NCBI GenBank assembly: GCA_028356795.1
Contig: JAOMVH010000004.1
Location: 1 to 58,237 of the forward strand
Length of the DNA: 58,237 nucleotides
Source of the DNA: Aliiglaciecola sp.
Lineage (GTDB): Bacteria; Pseudomonadota; Gammaproteobacteria; Enterobacterales; Alteromonadaceae
Direction of reading: 5' to 3'
The notes beneath the pieces are model-generated. The model worked only from the letters and a program-made list of their open reading frames with translations. It made no database searches and was not told where the DNA came from. Position numbers and translations under genes: made by a program. Shown in pieces: positions 56,388-58,237 of the stretch (positions are counted from its first letter, which is position 1; each line of letters opens with the position of its first letter).

Positions 56388-57446
56388 TTAATCATCAGAC
56401 TTTAAACGCACGTAGGTTTTATATTTTTTCTTCAATAAATTATCAATGTAACGGGTTAATTTTATTTTATGACTAATGGCATTGTCTAAAGCATCAGTAA
56501 GCTCGTTTAACATGGTTTTATAGTACTGAACATCTTTTACGCGGCCATCAGCAGTAACATCTGATAATACGCCATTGTTATCACCTTCCGCTGACGCTGG
56601 GGTTTTGTTGGTTAAATCACTCCCCTCTTCAGGTCGAAACATTTCATCTGCCACTTCAGATGTTACTGTCGCAATATCTTTTTCGTCCAACGATTGACGT
56701 TCTTCAAGAAACCCATAAAGCAGTACGCGGTCCATCAAGGTATTAATGCGTCTTGGGACACCATTGGTAAATTTAAAGATTTTTTCAAAAGCCCCCTCAG
56801 AAAACAATGAATCATTTTTCAATCCTGCATGTTTCAATCGGTACTCTATGTATTCTTTACATTCTTCTAATGTTAAAGGAGCCAAATGACAAGATGCTAC
56901 GATGCGCTGTCTGAATTGCTCCATATTGGGAGCTCTTAAAATGGGTTGCAGCTCTTCTTGGCCAAGCAAAAAGCTCTGCAGAAGGGGTTTACCTTGTTGC
57001 TGAAAATTGGACAACATACGTAATTCTTCAATTGTTTCTAAAGGCAGGTTTTGCGCTTCATCAACCAGTAGTAGCGCTCGCTTACCAATTTCATGGAGTT
57101 TAAATAGATAATCTTCCAAATCCTTTAGGATATCTGCTTTAGTTTTGTTCAAAGTATCAATTTCAAACTTGCTCGCGACCATTTTCACCAGTTCATCTGG
57201 AGACAATTTGGGTGTCACTATTTGAGCCGCTACAATATCGTCTTCAATATTGTTGAGTAAGCTATTTGCAATCGTCGTTTTACCAGTACCTATATCGCCA
57301 GTGATGACAATAAATCCTTCAGCTTGCGATAGCCCATACTGTAAATAAGACATAGCCCGCTTATGCCACTTACTTGCAAAGAAAAAACTAGGGTCAGGGG
57401 TAAGCTGAAATGGTTTTGAGTCTAGTCCGTAATAATTCTCATACAT
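56388..57446 (-). CDS. XrtA-associated AAA ATPase (ExeA/GspA-like)
   Basis: A 352-residue ATPase of the exosortase A-associated group. It begins MYENYYGLDSKPFQLTPDP, has Walker A GDIGTGKTT at 50-58 and Walker B ALLLVDEAQN near 124-133, then a sensor/arginine region and a C-terminal tail ending in a basic helix. It is usually the gene beside the tyrosine kinase and barrel genes; here it faces them on the other strand. Its precise job in polymer export is not known. The ATG at 57446 matches the family start; an in-frame start 22 codons upstream is not supported. Confidence 0.92.
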   Translation of the reverse strand: MYENYYGLDSKPFQLTPDPSFFFASKWHKRAMSYLQYGLSQAEGFIVITGDIGTGKTTIANSLLNNIEDDIVAAQIVTPKLSPDELVKMVASKFEIDTLNKTKADILKDLEDYLFKLHEIGKRALLLVDEAQNLPLETIEELRMLSNFQQQGKPLLQSFLLGQEELQPILRAPNMEQFRQRIVASCHLAPLTLEECKEYIEYRLKHAGLKNDSLFSEGAFEKIFKFTNGVPRRINTLMDRVLLYGFLEERQSLDEKDIATVTSEVADEMFRPEEGSDLTNKTPASAEGDNNGVLSDVTADGRVKDVQYYKTMLNELTDALDNAISHKIKLTRYIDNLLKKKYKTYVRLKSDD

Positions 57447-57660
57447 AATGTAAAAACTTCCTGAATTCCCGTAAACAAATGGGCATTGTAGCCGATGAGT
57501 AAAATGTCCCAATCAACTTAACAATTAGCGAAAGGCGTAGCTTAACGAGCACAACAGCTGTGCGCAAATTTATTATATCAATAAACTGACTTGAAACTTT
57601 AGCGCAATAACCGAGTTGATATAAACTCAGGGTAACGAATACAAATATGAGGAAGTAAAA

Positions 57661-58237
57661 ATGGAAGAGACTATTCAACAAAGTAGCGACACAATTGAAA
57701 TGATTACCCAAACAGGGATTGAGCTTGGCATGTCATATGGACCTAAATTACTGCTCGCACTATTGGTTCTGATCATTGGCTTTTGGTTAATAAGTGTGGT
57801 TTTAAAGGGCGTAAACAGAGCTCTAACCAAGTCAAATGTGGATGTCACCCTTACCCAGTTTTTACACAGTATTATTAGCGTGCTCTTAAAACTACTTCTG
57901 GTAGTTGTTTTTGCTTCTATGATCGGCGTTGAGACTGCATCCTTAATTGCTATGCTCGGTGCTGCCGGCTTAGCAATTGGTCTAGCATTACAAGGTAGCT
58001 TAGCTAACTTTGCAGGAGGTGTGTTAATCCTGCTTTTCAAACCATTTAAAGCCGATGATATCATTGAGGCACAAGGTTACTTGGGCAAAGTTAAAGAGAT
58101 ACAAATATTCAATACCATTTTGTTAACCCTCGACAATCGCCGTGTGGTTATCCCCAATGCTCTTTTATCCAATGGGTGTGTAACCAATCTTTTTTGTGAG
58201 GAAACCAAGCGTGTTGATGTTACATTTGGAATTAGCT
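57661..58237 (+). CDS. mscS: Small-conductance mechanosensitive channel MscS (partial, right edge)
   Basis: The first 192 residues of an MscS-type osmotic release channel. TM1 is near 29-50 and TM2 near 66-88. The pore helix TM3 has the Ala/Gly pattern MLGAAGLAIGLALQGSLAN near 98-116, followed by FAGGVLILLFKPFK. The beta domain (VKEIQIFNTILLTLDNRRVVIPN) is also visible. GAGGAAG stands 5 nt before the ATG. The rest of the cytoplasmic vestibule lies beyond the window. Divergent from the XrtA-associated ATPase gene and probably unrelated to it. Confidence 0.95.
   Translation, partial: MEETIQQSSDTIEMITQTGIELGMSYGPKLLLALLVLIIGFWLISVVLKGVNRALTKSNVDVTLTQFLHSIISVLLKLLLVVVFASMIGVETASLIAMLGAAGLAIGLALQGSLANFAGGVLILLFKPFKADDIIEAQGYLGKVKEIQIFNTILLTLDNRRVVIPNALLSNGCVTNLFCEETKRVDVTFGIS

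Noticed and set aside
57675-58064. Antisense open frame of 129 codons opposite mscS
   Set aside because: The plus-strand frame carries the conserved MscS pore helix; the antisense product is low-complexity and has no start context.

Overview
The window looks like a chromosome segment of a marine gammaproteobacterium of the order Alteromonadales, probably a Paraglaciecola/Aliiglaciecola-type genus. This is inferred from the sigma-E operon next to nadB, the lepA-lepB synteny, a DUF3081-type gene and moderate GC. No rRNA or tRNA gene and no CRISPR array was seen.

Left part (1-18.7 kb), housekeeping. lepB (cut by the left edge), lepA, rseC, rseB, rseA and rpoE run leftward. Divergent nadB is separated from them by a region with a good sigma-E-type promoter pointing into rpoE. 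Next come a MaoC-type hydratase, ygfX and sdhE (leftward), ygfZ and a SlyD-type FKBP (rightward), a periplasmic solute-binding protein, glnB and nadE (leftward), a lone GspH/FimT pseudopilin, a DUF3081-type protein, a small beta-barrel, a small lipoprotein, and the formaldehyde detoxification pair frmA-frmB. frmB is followed by a sodium:neurotransmitter-type symporter gene broken by a 263-bp MITE-like element with perfect 22-bp terminal inverted repeats and an apparent TTA target duplication.

Right part (18.7-57.4 kb), an exosortase A (XrtA/EpsH) exopolysaccharide locus. A rightward export arm (Wza-like lipoprotein, chain-length protein, tyrosine autokinase, XrtA-type outer-membrane beta-barrel) diverges from a roughly 30-kb leftward biosynthesis arm. 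The leftward arm holds the initiating sugar transferase, deacetylase, FemAB protein, glycosyltransferases, exosortase-EpsI fusion, amidotransferase, PaaK-like adenylate enzyme, polymerase/ligase and flippase. It continues into an accessory decoration block: glycosyltransferases, beta-propeller protein, second flippase, sulfotransferase, glutaminase-dead amidotransferase, second deacetylase, DegT-type PLP protein, two paralogous GNAT/FemAB proteins, and XrtA-associated hydrolases 2 and 1. Genes in the leftward arm are tightly coupled by ATGA, TAATG and TAGTG overlaps. One overlap frames a 27-codon membrane microprotein gene between the PaaK-like enzyme and the polymerase/ligase. The XrtA-associated ATPase lies leftward beyond the export arm, and a truncated MscS channel gene closes the window.

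How they work together: the initiating transferase and glycosyltransferases assemble an undecaprenyl-linked repeat unit. Amidotransferase, deacetylase, acyltransferase, sulfotransferase and PLP enzymes decorate it, Wzx flips it, the O-ligase-like protein polymerises or transfers it, and the Wzz/kinase/Wza/outer-membrane proteins export it. The exosortase would attach PEP-CTERM proteins to the envelope or matrix, but no PEP-CTERM substrate is encoded here. The most interesting unexplained items are the coupled microprotein, the MITE, the membrane-PQQ-dehydrogenase-cytochrome c chimera at 18.8-20.9 kb, the histidine-rich propeller protein, and the two hydrolases without a serine nucleophile.
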